Assembly: GCA_032115775.1 (NCBI GenBank)
Contig: JAUMBL010000038.1
Span: 1-64,000, forward strand
DNA length: 64,000 nt
Reading direction: 5' to 3'
Source of the DNA: M3007 sp032115775
GTDB taxonomy: Bacteria > Bacteroidota > Bacteroidia > Chitinophagales > Saprospiraceae
The notes beneath the pieces were generated by a model. The model ran no database searches. It had not been told where the DNA came from and saw only the letters and a list, made by a program, of their open reading frames with translations. This document shows positions 7,275-15,514 of the stretch, piece after piece. The position numbers and the translations under genes are program-made. The first letter of the stretch is position 1, and every line of letters starts with the position of its first letter.

Positions 7275-8519
7275 ATGCCGGAACTGACGGACATAAAACG
7301 CAAGATGTCGCGCATTGAAAAACTGGAACGCGAGGTCAATCTCAAGCAGCTGCAGATCAACAGCCTGCTGGCTATCACGCAGGCGATCAACGAGAACGTG
7401 TCATCCGAAGGCCTCTTCAGTATGTACAACTCGTTTTTGCGCTGGGAAATCGGCATTCAAAAAATGGCGCTGTACTTCAAAGAGTCGGGCCACTGGGAGT
7501 GCAAAACCGCGCTCGGGATTGACGATGCGCTCCTGACGCAGGACGTCAGCGCAGAATTCACCCGCTATCGCTCTAAGCAGGGCGTACAAAACTCAACACA
7601 CCCGCTCATCCGCGAGTTCGACCTAGTCGTGCCCGTGTTGCACAAGGATAACGCGATTGCTTATGCTTTTATTGGCGGATTTCAGGACGAAGACGACGTG
7701 TACAACAAGGTGCAGTTCGTCACCACCATCACCAACGTGATCGCCGTGGCGATTGAAAATAAGCGCCTGTTCAAGCAGCAGCTCCGCCAGGAGGTGTTGA
7801 ACCGCGAGGTGGAACTGGCGGCGGAAATCCAACGCACGCTGGTGCCCGCGCATCTGCCCTCCGGAAAAAACTACGCGCTGTCCAGTATTTACCAACCGCA
7901 CTTTGCCGTCGGAGGCGATTACTTCGACGTGGTGGAGTTTTCCGACGGCAGTATTGTATTTTGTATTGCGGACATTACCGGCAAAGGGGTGGCCGCCGCT
8001 TTGCTGATGGCCAATTTTCAGGCTATCCTGCACACGCTCGTGATGCGCTGCCAAACACTGGAGGAAATGGTGCAGGAAATGAACGCCTCCGTGTTTAAAA
8101 TTACGCAGGGCGACCGCTTTATTACCCTGTTTTTGGCAAAATACGATCCCCAAACCCGCACGCTGAATTATATCAACGCCGGCCACTCGCCCCCGGTGCT
8201 CGTCATGGGCGACGAGGTGAGCCGACTGAAAAACGGCTGCACGGTGCTCGGCTGGCTCCCGGAATTGCCGTTTCTGGAAACAGGCGGTATTTGTCTGCGC
8301 GACGAGGCGCTGGTTTTTTCGTTTACAGACGGCCTTACGGACGTGCAAAATATCAGCGGCGAACCTTTCGGGGAAGATAATCTGGTGCGCTTTATGCAGG
8401 CAAACGCCGGCCTGGGCGCTGAAGACCTCAACAAACAACTACTCCGCCATATTGAGATTTATCGGGAAAACGAACCTTTCCCGGATGACATTACGGTGCT
8501 GACCTGCAAATTTTTCTGA
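7275..8519 (+). CDS. GAF-domain PP2C (SpoIIE/RsbU-type) serine phosphatase
   Basis: The 414-residue protein has an N-terminal coiled coil (RKMSRIEKLEREVNLKQLQI), a GAF-like sensor (about residues 35-175), and a C-terminal SpoIIE phosphatase domain. That domain carries the metal-binding GGDYFDVVEF, the DITGKGVAAALLMA motif, NAGHSPP and FTDGLTDVQN. Such proteins dephosphorylate anti-sigma factor antagonists or similar regulators on signal binding by GAF. No anti-sigma or antagonist gene lies beside it. The frame is open from a TTG at 7245, but the ATG at 7275 fits the coiled coil better. The biotin carrier gene follows after 11 bp. Confidence 0.92.
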   Translation: MPELTDIKRKMSRIEKLEREVNLKQLQINSLLAITQAINENVSSEGLFSMYNSFLRWEIGIQKMALYFKESGHWECKTALGIDDALLTQDVSAEFTRYRSKQGVQNSTHPLIREFDLVVPVLHKDNAIAYAFIGGFQDEDDVYNKVQFVTTITNVIAVAIENKRLFKQQLRQEVLNREVELAAEIQRTLVPAHLPSGKNYALSSIYQPHFAVGGDYFDVVEFSDGSIVFCIADITGKGVAAALLMANFQAILHTLVMRCQTLEEMVQEMNASVFKITQGDRFITLFLAKYDPQTRTLNYINAGHSPPVLVMGDEVSRLKNGCTVLGWLPELPFLETGGICLRDEALVFSFTDGLTDVQNISGEPFGEDNLVRFMQANAGLGAEDLNKQLLRHIEIYRENEPFPDDITVLTCKFF

Positions 8520-8530
8520 TCCGTTTTCTG

Positions 8531-9019
8531 ATGACAAATGACCCTTTTCTCCTCGTCGTCAATGAGGAACACGAGTTTAACATCCCACCGGAGGCTGCGA
8601 AGTCGCTGGATATGATCCCCGACGGCCCAGGCCGGTATCACCTGTTGCACGAAGGGCAGGCGTACACGATTGAGGTATTGGAGGCGGATTTCGAGCGCAG
8701 TACTTACACCTTGCTCGTGAACGGCCGCAAGCAGGTGGTACGGGTGGCGGATTTTTACGATCGGCTGGTGCAGGCACTGGGCTTTCAGGCCGGCGGCAGC
8801 CAAAAAATCAACTCGGTGAAGGCGCCGATGCCCGGTTTGGTGCTGGAAGTAAGCGTGGCGCCGGGGCAGTCTGTCCAAAAAGGCGATACTTTGCTTATTC
8901 TCGAGGCGATGAAAATGGAAAACGTCATCAAGGCGGCCGGCGAAGGGGTGATCAAGGCGATTCCGGCGACCAAGGGACTGGCCGTGGACAAGAGCCAGGT
9001 GCTGATTGAGTTTGAGTAG
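8531..9019 (+). CDS. Biotin carboxyl carrier protein / biotinyl domain protein
   Basis: The 162-residue protein has a C-terminal biotinyl domain with the biotinylation motif EAMKMEN (Lys128) and the preceding MPGLVLEVSVAPGQSVQKGDT hairpin. Its N-terminal half (about residues 30-85) is a small beta domain of the kind seen in the biotin carrier subunits of acyl-CoA carboxylases of Bacteroidota. It would carry CO2 between a biotin carboxylase and a carboxyltransferase. Those partners are not nearby, so the acyl-CoA substrate (propionyl-CoA is a common one) is a guess. It lies 11 bp after the phosphatase gene and ends 5 bp before the convergent cyclase gene. Confidence 0.9.
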   Translation: MTNDPFLLVVNEEHEFNIPPEAAKSLDMIPDGPGRYHLLHEGQAYTIEVLEADFERSTYTLLVNGRKQVVRVADFYDRLVQALGFQAGGSQKINSVKAPMPGLVLEVSVAPGQSVQKGDTLLILEAMKMENVIKAAGEGVIKAIPATKGLAVDKSQVLIEFE

Positions 9020-9024
9020 TTCGA

Positions 9025-12000
9025 TTAGCCCGGATTTTCCAGTAGCCGGATGCGCAGGGCGTACTGGTGTTGCGCCATTTTGCCGTACAGTTGGCGGTAG
9101 CCTTCCAGCGCGTGTAGGCGGTGCTGTTCGGCCTGTTCGGGCTCGGACATTTGCCAGAGTTCGAACTGCACCGACGCTTCTTCGCGCGGACTGCGGGCCA
9201 TAGCCAGCATTTGGGCGAGGTGTCGGCGGGCTTCCGTCCGGTTTCCCTCGGCAAAAATTACCTGTGCACGGAGGATATTGGCAGTGAAGGTCAGGTCGGC
9301 GTTGCCGAGCGCCAGGGCGATATCCCTTCCTTCTTCCAGCAGGAGTCGGGCTGTCGGCGCGTCCTGATCTTGGAGGTGTACGGCGCCTTTTTCGAGGAGG
9401 GAATGGCCAAGCACCAGTTTGTTGCCCATTTCCCGGGCGTACTCAATCGCTTCGTTGTAATAGTTGATCGAGCGTTTTAGATCGCCGAGGTAGTACCAGT
9501 TGTCGCCCAGCGTATTGAGGGCTTTGGCGATGCCTTTTTTGTAGTTGAGCGAGCGGGAGAGCGCCAAATTTTCTTCCTGGAACGCATTGGAGCGTTCGAA
9601 TTCCCCGGTAATGGACAGCAAGTCGCCGATCAGGCCGCAGGCGATCGCCGTTCCCTGTTTGTCGCCGAGTTGCTTGCAAAGTTCGAGATCGCGTTCAAAA
9701 TTTTGCATAGCCCGGGCGTAGTCGCCTTTTTTCTCCCATACCGAGCCGATGCTGCCGATGCAGATGGTGGTGAACAATTTATTCCCGAGTTCTTCTGCGA
9801 GCGCGAGGCCCTTTTCGAGGCAGAGCAGGGCGCTGTCGAGGCTTCCTTTCTCCAGGTAAATAATGCCGAGGTTGGTGTATAAAATCGTGAGGCCCTGTTT
9901 GTCTTCCGCGTGTTCTGAAATGGCCAACTGCTCTTCCAGCCAGCGCACGCCCTCGTCGTAGTGGCCTTGATTCATGAAAATCAGGCCCAAATTGGCGACA
10001 ATGGCGGCATTTTCCGCATCGCGGTGGATCGAGCGGTTAATTTCGATGGCTTTGGCGAACCAGGATTTTGCATCGTCGTAACCGCCCTGCCGGAAATAGA
10101 AATTACCCAGGTTGCCGTAAGTTTTAGCGATCCCGACCTGATCGTGGGCCAGTTCAAAGCATGTAACAGCCACGTCGAGATGTTTTTTTGCATCCGGGTA
10201 GTTGCCGCGCAGCATCAGCAGTTGGCCCAGGCGGCGGTTTCCGCGGCCGATCAGGTACCAGTCGTTCATATTTTTAGCGCGGGAAAGCGCTGCTTGATAT
10301 TCCTGTTCGCTCTCCTCCCATTGTCCGACGAGTTCGTGGATCGCCCCCTTGCGGAGTTGGAATTTGACAATTTTTTTATTTTTTTTATCCTGTTCGATCA
10401 GGTTGTGGATGAGTTTTTGATAAAACTGCAAGGCCTGTCGGTTCTGAAAATTGCGCTGCGCGAAGCGTGCCGCTTTTTCCAGGTACTTATTCGTGCTTTT
10501 GATATTTTCGGCCTCTTCGAAGTGGAAAGCGAGGTCCACGTAGCGTTCCTCAGAATTGGGGTATAATTTTTCTATGGCCTCCGCGATTTGCTGGTGAAGT
10601 TCCCGAAGACGGGCGCGGAGTTGCATATCATACGCGGCTTCCCGGAGCAGCGAGTGCCGGAAGATATACCGGAGTTCGTTCATCGCATTCCAGATTTGCC
10701 AGCGTTCGGCGGTCTGAATCTGTTCTTTGAGCACGAGATCAAGGTTGCCGTTTTTGCGCATAAACTCCTCCTGTTTAGCCATGACGGCGGACAGCACGGG
10801 CAGTTCGAATTCGCGGCCGATGACAGCGGCGGCTTTCACCGTTTCTTTTACGAGTCCGCTGAGCCGGTCAATACGCGCCATCATGATCTGCTTGACCGAA
10901 TCGGAGATTTGGATATCCTCGTTTTTGAGTTTCAGCAGGCCGTTTTTATTTTCCAAGAGGTTCATTTCCTGAAAATATTCGATCATTTGTTCGGCGTAGA
11001 ATGGATTCCCCTGCGTCATTCGGAGCAGCAGATCAAACAGATCCGCCTGCACGGGGCCGCCCAGGCGCGCTTCTGCAAAGGCCTTGAGATCTTCGCTATG
11101 TAGGTAATTCAGGTCAATTTCCACGATGGGCGCCTGGATTTCGCGGGTTATTTGCTCCCGAAACAGCCAATTTTGGCTGCCGTCATCCTCGTACCGGCTG
11201 GAGACGAGGAAGAGGAGCGGATAGGCAGGCGCGCGGCGGATGAACTGGTTGAGAAATTCGCGCGACATATCGTCGTACCAATGCGCGTCTTCCAGTTCGA
11301 TGACGGCCGGTTGGAGGATGGCTTCGGCGACGAACAGGTTGGCCATGGCCGAGAGCGCATTTTGGTAGCGGCCGCGGGCGTCCAGTTGATCCCAGAGCGT
11401 GCCGGGATAGCTGATGCCGACCATAGCGGCCAGGACGCTTTGCGTGCGGATGATTTCCCGGCGGATGGCGTCGGCTTCGGGGTGCGGGGAATTGGCGAGG
11501 TCGTGGCTGAGTTCGATTAGGTTGGATTCGAACAGTTCGCGGTTGCGATCCCGGGAATTATCGGGGCTTTGATCGAAGTAATTTTTTAAAAAATAGATGA
11601 ACGGATTGAAGGGTTTTCGGAGGATTTGATCGCTTTGGCAGGTGAGCCAACTCACCATCATGCTATCGCGCAGCGAGCGACGGAACTCGTAGCTGATCCG
11701 GCTTTTTCCGATGCCGGCCTCTCCGAAGACGTAGGCGACGCCGGCGAACTGCCCGTTTCGGAGCGGTTCGGCGGCGGACAAGAGGCGGCGGAGTTCTGCT
11801 TGCCGGCCGATGTATTCGCCGTTGTAGCTGGTGCGGCCGCTCAGGTTGCGGCCGGTGAGCAGGTAGGTTGGGATGGCTTTCCCAAAGCCCTTATATTGGC
11901 CTTCGCCCCGTTGGAGGAATTTAAAATTCCGGTTTTTTTGCACATTTTCATCTACTATGACCTCCGTCCAATCCGCTTGCGCCATCAGGCGGGCGGCGAG

Positions 12001-13083
12001 GTTCACGCGGGCGCCGACCGCGGCATATTGGCAACGTTCGGGGCTTCCGATGACGCCGGCGAACGCGATGCCGGCGGTGATGCCGCAGCGGTAGCGTGCA
12101 CCGGTGAGCGAGGTCAGGTTGTGCAAATCGTCCTGTACGGCGGCAATAAATTCCAGGGCGCGTTCGATATTATTTTCGAAAGCCACGGGCGCGCCAAAGA
12201 GGCAAAATAGCACACCGCCCTTGTCGCCGAAGTCAATTTCTTTGAAATAAGCGCCAAAATTCAGCGTCTGCTCCAATACGGCGGTGGCAAAATGATTCAG
12301 CGCATCGTGGGTTTCCACGCCGGAAAAAGAAATAAATACGCTGACCACACTGCGAAATTCACCCACGGAGCCGCTTGCCAGCACCTCCAAGGGGAGAAAA
12401 TCTGCCAGGATTTCTTTGTCGGGTTTCGGAAGTTTGCGCATCGCGGCGTTTCCGGTTTTTGCCGGGAGTTTGACCGAAAGCAGGTCGAGCCGGTAAAATC
12501 CCTGCGAAAGTGGGTTGGCGGGCAGTTTTTCCTGGGCTGCAAAGCGCAAAAAAGCCTCGTCGCAAACCACCTCCAGGCTGCCGGCCAACAGTTGCGCCTG
12601 CGAGCAGCCGTCTATGGGCGCACCGCGAAAATAATAGGCCTTCCGGCGGTTACCCACAATACCCCAGCTGACCTCCCCTGCCGAGACGCCGATCTTGATA
12701 CCGATATTATAGTCGGATAAAATATTGCCGTCGTCGCCGGTGACGGCGAAGCGCTGCAGCGTTTTTTGGAGAGCGGCCACTACCCTGCAGTACAGGTCGG
12801 CCGGCTCATCTTCCGGAAAAAGCGGAAAAATCGCCGTAAAGCTGTCGCCCGCAAAATACGGGATGAAGCCTCCCTGCTTGTACACCAGCGTTACCGTAGG
12901 CTGAAAAATATGATTGAGGGCGATGGATAATTCCTCGGCGCCCTCCGTGCCCTTTTCCAGTAACTGCTCGGTAAGGCGCGTGAATCCGCTAAGATCCACG
13001 AATACGGTGCAGGCGCGCAGAGCGCCTTGCAACTGGCCGTGGCGGTAATTTTCCTGGATGAAATGCGGCAAAAAATGTCTCAC
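9025..13083 (-). CDS. Tandem class III nucleotide cyclase - AAA ATPase - TPR protein
   Basis: The 1352-residue protein has four regions. Cyclase domain 1 (about 20-200) has the two metal-binding Asp positions, VDLSGFT (D30) and FAGDSFT (D80). Cyclase domain 2 (about 245-410) has lost the first Asp (VFISFSG) but keeps VNLAARL near 360-366. An NTPase domain starts with Walker A FGEAGIGKSR (453-462). TPR units run from roughly 880 to 1320 (for example GIAKTYGNLGNFYFRQGGYD). This is the order found in soluble adenylyl cyclase (ADCY10): catalytic and degenerate cyclase domains forming one active site, then NTPase and TPR. It should make cAMP or another cyclic nucleotide, or only bind nucleotide. 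There is no signal peptide. Confidence 0.92.
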   Translation of the reverse strand: MRHFLPHFIQENYRHGQLQGALRACTVFVDLSGFTRLTEQLLEKGTEGAEELSIALNHIFQPTVTLVYKQGGFIPYFAGDSFTAIFPLFPEDEPADLYCRVVAALQKTLQRFAVTGDDGNILSDYNIGIKIGVSAGEVSWGIVGNRRKAYYFRGAPIDGCSQAQLLAGSLEVVCDEAFLRFAAQEKLPANPLSQGFYRLDLLSVKLPAKTGNAAMRKLPKPDKEILADFLPLEVLASGSVGEFRSVVSVFISFSGVETHDALNHFATAVLEQTLNFGAYFKEIDFGDKGGVLFCLFGAPVAFENNIERALEFIAAVQDDLHNLTSLTGARYRCGITAGIAFAGVIGSPERCQYAAVGARVNLAARLMAQADWTEVIVDENVQKNRNFKFLQRGEGQYKGFGKAIPTYLLTGRNLSGRTSYNGEYIGRQAELRRLLSAAEPLRNGQFAGVAYVFGEAGIGKSRISYEFRRSLRDSMMVSWLTCQSDQILRKPFNPFIYFLKNYFDQSPDNSRDRNRELFESNLIELSHDLANSPHPEADAIRREIIRTQSVLAAMVGISYPGTLWDQLDARGRYQNALSAMANLFVAEAILQPAVIELEDAHWYDDMSREFLNQFIRRAPAYPLLFLVSSRYEDDGSQNWLFREQITREIQAPIVEIDLNYLHSEDLKAFAEARLGGPVQADLFDLLLRMTQGNPFYAEQMIEYFQEMNLLENKNGLLKLKNEDIQISDSVKQIMMARIDRLSGLVKETVKAAAVIGREFELPVLSAVMAKQEEFMRKNGNLDLVLKEQIQTAERWQIWNAMNELRYIFRHSLLREAAYDMQLRARLRELHQQIAEAIEKLYPNSEERYVDLAFHFEEAENIKSTNKYLEKAARFAQRNFQNRQALQFYQKLIHNLIEQDKKNKKIVKFQLRKGAIHELVGQWEESEQEYQAALSRAKNMNDWYLIGRGNRRLGQLLMLRGNYPDAKKHLDVAVTCFELAHDQVGIAKTYGNLGNFYFRQGGYDDAKSWFAKAIEINRSIHRDAENAAIVANLGLIFMNQGHYDEGVRWLEEQLAISEHAEDKQGLTILYTNLGIIYLEKGSLDSALLCLEKGLALAEELGNKLFTTICIGSIGSVWEKKGDYARAMQNFERDLELCKQLGDKQGTAIACGLIGDLLSITGEFERSNAFQEENLALSRSLNYKKGIAKALNTLGDNWYYLGDLKRSINYYNEAIEYAREMGNKLVLGHSLLEKGAVHLQDQDAPTARLLLEEGRDIALALGNADLTFTANILRAQVIFAEGNRTEARRHLAQMLAMARSPREEASVQFELWQMSEPEQAEQHRLHALEGYRQLYGKMAQHQYALRIRLLENPG

Positions 13084-13124
13084 AACAGGGTAAGGATAGA
13101 TTCGGGTGCGAAGGTACGATTTTT

Positions 13125-13286
13125 GTAACTACTTAGCCGGCTCGCTGTCTGGCCAAAAAAGTCGCATTTTCCGCCATACTTCGCAATTTTTTTTGACCGT
13201 AGCGCTGTTACGGCCTGCAAAAAATCGCTTCGTCTGGCAAAAAATGGATCCTTTTTTGTCTCAGACGCGACCGGCTAAGTAGTTAC
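13125..13286. repeat. Family 1 palindromic element, copy B (full length, 162 bp)
   Basis: It is bounded by GTAACTACTTAGCCGG at 13125 and its exact inverse ending at 13286. The two halves are also similar when one is reverse-complemented: ATTTTCCGCCATACTTCGCA with its A/T run mirrors the CGCTTCGTCTGGCAAAAAAT side. The entire element is thus a long imperfect palindrome. The reverse complement aligns end to end with copy C. It lies upstream of the cyclase start and downstream of the transporter stop. Confidence 0.88.
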
Positions 13287-13316
13287 CGATTTTTGACGAT
13301 TCCTTGACGACCAAGG

Positions 13317-14636
13317 CTACCGTTCCGCCACAGTTCGGCTCCACCAAGCGTAATAGAGTACGAAGGCGAAGCACAGCAGCGGCGCCAGCAGCGCCATGTT
13401 CATGCCGCCGGCCTGCGACAGCAATCCGGCTATCGGCGGCAAGGCGGCGCCGCCCACAATCCCCATGATCACCAGGGAGGAGGCGAGTTTTTGCTCGGCG
13501 GGCGGCATGTCTTTGGTCGCCAGCGCGAAAATCGTGGGAAACATGATAGACTGGCAGAAATAGGCCAACATAATGCAAATCACGGCGGTGAGGCCGCCCG
13601 TCGCGAAAGCCAGGGCGATCAAGCCAACAGCAGCCGCCGCGTAATAGACCAACACCTGGCGCGCCGGCATTTTGCTCATCAAAAAGGTGCCCAAAAAGCG
13701 CCCCAACATAAATAACACCAGCGCAAACGAGGCGTGAAACCCGGCGATTTGCTCCGGCGTCATATCCGCAGCCACCCGGTACAGGCTGTTCACCAGCCCG
13801 AGGTGTTGTGCGCGGGCAAACTCTATTTTAAAATCAACAAAATACCCCCAAAGGGTGGCCTGGGCGCCGACGTTGGCAAATTGCGCTATAACGCCCAATT
13901 TCAAATGCCGATAGCGCGCAAACAAACCCCGGATGCCCACGCGACCCTCGGCCAATTCCGCTTCGCGGCCCACTTCCGGCATGCGCGTCACGGCAAACAA
14001 CAGGGCAACCAGCAGCACGGCGCCTGCCAGCGCGAGGTAGGGGCTCTGTACCGACAGGGCTTCCTCAATGCGGGCCGTTTCGATCTGCGCGGGCGTCATA
14101 GCAGCCAGGGTGTCCGCGCTGTATTCTTTTTTAGAAAAAATAAACAAACTGCCGATAATCGGCCCCAGGATGATGCTGACACCGTTGAAAGACTGGGCAA
14201 AATTAATCCGCCACTCGGCGTCTTTTTTGTCGCCCAATACCGTCACGTACAAATTGGCCGCCGTTTCCAAAAAAGCCAGTCCGGACGCAATGGTGAACAG
14301 CGCGAATAAAAAGAAGGCATACACCCGGATTTCAGCCGCCGGATAAAACAGCAGCGCGCCGGCGGCGTACAGCAAAAGTCCGGCTAAAATACCGCGCTTA
14401 TAGCCGTATTTTCGCATGAAATACCCGGCAGGCAGCGCCATTACGAAGTATCCCAGGTAAAAGGCGGAATCCACAATCCCGGCCTTCCAGCGATTCAGAT
14501 CGAGGGCGAATTGAAAGTGCCGGATCAGGGAGCCGTTCAAGCTGTTGGCGATGCCCCAAAGGAAAAACAGGCTGCAAACGAGGGCAAATGGCAGGAGGTA
14601 GGCGTTTCGGGCGCCGGATTGCGAATGGTTGGACAT
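13317..14636 (-). CDS. FucP-type sugar:H+ symporter (major facilitator superfamily)
   Basis: The 439-residue protein has about 12 hydrophobic helices in the two-bundle MFS pattern. It carries sequences typical of the FucP/GluP subfamily: the start FALVCSLFFLWGIANSLNGSLIRHFQ, then YFVMALPAGYFMRKYGYKRGI between helices 2 and 3, and GLAFLETAANLYVTVLG. It would import a hexose such as fucose, glucose or galactose with protons across the inner membrane. The large insert after helix 6 (KKEYSADTLAAMTPAQIETA) is common in Bacteroidota members. No sugar-catabolic gene is adjacent, so the substrate is open. Confidence 0.92.
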   Translation of the reverse strand: MSNHSQSGARNAYLLPFALVCSLFFLWGIANSLNGSLIRHFQFALDLNRWKAGIVDSAFYLGYFVMALPAGYFMRKYGYKRGILAGLLLYAAGALLFYPAAEIRVYAFFLFALFTIASGLAFLETAANLYVTVLGDKKDAEWRINFAQSFNGVSIILGPIIGSLFIFSKKEYSADTLAAMTPAQIETARIEEALSVQSPYLALAGAVLLVALLFAVTRMPEVGREAELAEGRVGIRGLFARYRHLKLGVIAQFANVGAQATLWGYFVDFKIEFARAQHLGLVNSLYRVAADMTPEQIAGFHASFALVLFMLGRFLGTFLMSKMPARQVLVYYAAAAVGLIALAFATGGLTAVICIMLAYFCQSIMFPTIFALATKDMPPAEQKLASSLVIMGIVGGAALPPIAGLLSQAGGMNMALLAPLLCFAFVLYYAWWSRTVAER

Positions 14637-14715
14637 GCGATTTTTATTTTGCTGCCCGCAATGTTAGAAAAAAAATATTTCCCGGACGCTTTTTTTCGCA
14701 AGCGTAGTTATGATA

Positions 14716-14746
14716 CGATTACTAAACCTTCAAGGTTTAGTAATCG
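14716..14746. terminator. 15-bp palindromic hairpin downstream of muramidase gene
   Basis: CGATTACTAAACCTT and its inverse are separated by one base. It lies 18 bp beyond the stop codon of the minus-strand GH108-like gene. The strand is palindromic and there is no clear T tract, so a termination role is likely but not certain. Confidence 0.5.
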
Positions 14747-14763
14747 TGGTAGTTGAAAGCCAT

Positions 14764-15354
14764 CTAGGTAGCGGGCGGCAAAATCGTTTCTGCATACGCC
14801 TTAAAATCATTCATCCGGTTCGTCCAGCCTTTGCCGAAAGTTTTAAAACTGGGTACTGTTTTCAGAAACGCGGTTTTTTCTTTAAAAAGATCGTTAAAAA
14901 CGGCGCGCTCGCCTTTTTTGGCAATATGATGATTCAGGCAGCCGATAGAGATGGCGCCGAGCACGCCGTCTATTTTTAATCCGTATCCGTGTTTATTGAG
15001 ATAGGTCTGTAATTTTCGAGCGGCCAGCGAAGGGCCGGATCCCCAAGCCCAGTCCACCAGAAACTCGGCAATCGCCTGGCTGTTTATTTGATCGGCCTTC
15101 ATGCTGTCCCAGTAGCCGAGTTTATAAATGCGCAGCCAGATCTCCTTGGGCATTTCATAAAACAAGGCGGGCGTCGGATGGTACCCCAACAGCGGCCCGT
15201 TAAATAAAAAAGCCTGCCAGGTGACGCCGATGTTGGTGTGGTATCCGGAACCGTCGGGTACGGGATGCCGCGCGGCGCGGTCGCGTTTGTCTTTGCTCAA
15301 GCGACCCTCCCACTTGCGGATGTAGTCGAAATTTACTTTTTGAATGTCGGCCAT
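14764..15354 (-). CDS. GH108-type N-acetylmuramidase with peptidoglycan-binding domain
   Basis: The 196-residue protein starts with a domain of the endolysin-like GH108 family. FDYIRKWEGRLSKD holds the likely catalytic Glu, and GYHTNIGVTWQAF and IYKLGYWDSMKAD follow. From about residue 90 there is a peptidoglycan-binding-3-like segment (AWGSGPSLAARKLQTYLN, YGLKIDGVLGAIS). It would cleave the glycan backbone of peptidoglycan. There is no signal peptide and no phage gene or holin nearby, so it is either a domesticated phage lysin or a cell-wall remodelling enzyme exported another way. The promoter side is occupied by family 2 element copy 1. Confidence 0.85.
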   Translation of the reverse strand: MADIQKVNFDYIRKWEGRLSKDKRDRAARHPVPDGSGYHTNIGVTWQAFLFNGPLLGYHPTPALFYEMPKEIWLRIYKLGYWDSMKADQINSQAIAEFLVDWAWGSGPSLAARKLQTYLNKHGYGLKIDGVLGAISIGCLNHHIAKKGERAVFNDLFKEKTAFLKTVPSFKTFGKGWTNRMNDFKAYAETILPPAT

Positions 15355-15393
15355 GTTTTTTATTTTATACCGAATTTAAACAATAAAATATTT

Positions 15394-15482
15394 TGTTTGT
15401 GCGTCTTTTGTTGATTTTTTCTAAAAAAATCAACAAAAGACGCACAAACATTATTTCATTTCGCCGCCGAAGGCGGCGAAAT
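15394..15482 (+). repeat. Family 2 bipartite hairpin element, copy 1
   Basis: A 27-bp perfect stem with a 3-nt loop (15394-15450; apex TTGATTTTTT, outer part TGTTTGTGCGTCTTTTG) is followed after 7 nt by the invariant 11-bp stem ATTTCGCCGCC/GGCGGCGAAAT with loop GAA (15458-15482). Orientation is taken as long hairpin first. It lies between the 3' end of the giant T9SS gene and the start of the muramidase gene. Confidence 0.9.
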
Positions 15483-15514
15483 GCTTTTTACAAAACCTTA
15501 AAAATTACTACTTT

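Noticed and set aside
14764..15354. Muramidase gene as sign of a prophage
   Set aside because: No phage structural, holin, integrase or att-like sequence is nearby, so a prophage cannot be supported from one lysin-like gene.
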